A program made the translations under genes and the position numbers. 6,038 nucleotides of DNA from assembly GCA_002360295.1 (NCBI GenBank), contig DEQI01000016.1, positions 1 through 6,038 on the forward strand. Reading direction: 5' to 3'. A model generated the notes under the pieces. It saw only the letters and a list, made by a program, of their open reading frames with translations. It was not told the DNA's origin and did no database searches. Shown here in pieces: positions 5,898-6,038 of this stretch (position 1 is its first letter; each line of letters begins with the position of its first letter). The stretch is from Planococcaceae bacterium UBA3370 (GTDB lineage: Bacteria; Bacillota; Bacilli; Bacillales_A; Planococcaceae).

Positions 5898-6038
5898 CTA
5901 CAATTCGAGTGTTTCAGCGAGAGAAATAAAGGCCTTTGTAATACTTGTTTTTGTTAGACGCCCTACTATTTCCACTCCTGCTTCCGTTTCGTTTACGACA
6001 GGTAAAGAATCAATTTCACGCTCTATTAATTTTTTTGC
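5898..6038 (-). CDS. ccpN: CcpN-type CBS-domain transcriptional repressor, last 46 residues (cut by window edge)
   Basis: Only the end of the gene is present: an open frame from the window edge to TAG at 5898-5900. It contains LIEREIDSLPVV, the typical beta-strand turn of a CBS domain, then VEIVGRLTKTSITKAFISLA, a standard CBS 'GRLTKTSI' closing segment. CBS domains bind nucleotides; in CcpN they sit behind an N-terminal helix-turn-helix that represses gluconeogenic genes (gapB, pckA) when glucose is present. Position 8 bases ahead of yqfL matches the B. subtilis ccpN-yqfL order, and that linkage is the main ground for the name. The helix-turn-helix is outside the window and cannot be checked. 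Confidence 0.85.
   Translation of the reverse strand, partial: AKKLIEREIDSLPVVNETEAGVEIVGRLTKTSITKAFISLAETLEL

Noticed and set aside
1..6038. Mobile elements, CRISPR arrays, tRNA or rRNA genes, toxin-antitoxin or phage-defence systems
   Set aside because: I looked for terminal inverted repeats, spaced direct repeats, clover-leaf patterns and small paired genes on both strands and saw none. All sizeable gaps are explained by terminators and promoters.

Overview
The window looks like chromosomal DNA of a Gram-positive, endospore-forming member of the Bacillales. The sequence is AT-rich, has strong AGGAGG-type ribosome binding sites, and encodes a primary sigma factor and a primase that closely resemble Bacillus SigA and DnaG. 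The replacement of some B. subtilis neighbours suggests the Lysinibacillus/Solibacillus (Planococcaceae) side of the order. That placement is inference; no database search was possible.

Every convincing gene lies on the minus strand, so transcription runs from right to left. In that order they are: the 3' end of a ccpN-type CBS-domain repressor (5898-6038, cut by the window edge); yqfL, a PPDK regulatory kinase/phosphorylase (5077-5889); an intrinsic terminator (5041-5076); a 209-bp regulatory gap with a SigA-type and a SigH-type promoter candidate; dnaG primase (3047-4867); sigA/rpoD (1887-3014); an intrinsic terminator (1805-1849); a 351-bp gap; an uncharacterised five-helix membrane protein (984-1535); an intrinsic terminator (931-970); a promoter region with a Fur-box-like palindrome; and the N-terminal 232 residues of an acyl-CoA dehydrogenase (1-696, cut by the window edge). 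The three hairpin-plus-T-run terminators divide the window into four transcription units: ccpN-yqfL, dnaG-sigA, the membrane protein, and the dehydrogenase.

ccpN-yqfL is a carbon-flux control pair (gluconeogenesis repressor and PPDK/CcpN modulator). dnaG-sigA is the Bacillales remnant of the 'macromolecular synthesis' operon, tying replication priming to the housekeeping sigma factor. The membrane protein has no function I can name. The dehydrogenase belongs to fatty-acid or branched-chain acyl-CoA oxidation.

The region is mostly ordinary core genome. I found no mobile element, CRISPR array, tRNA, rRNA or novel multi-gene system. Points worth a second look are regulatory (two promoter types and a near-consensus DnaA box ahead of dnaG, a Fur-like box ahead of the dehydrogenase, a plus-strand promoter aimed at the 3' end of sigA) and syntenic (no yqxD between yqfL and dnaG, no cccA after sigA).
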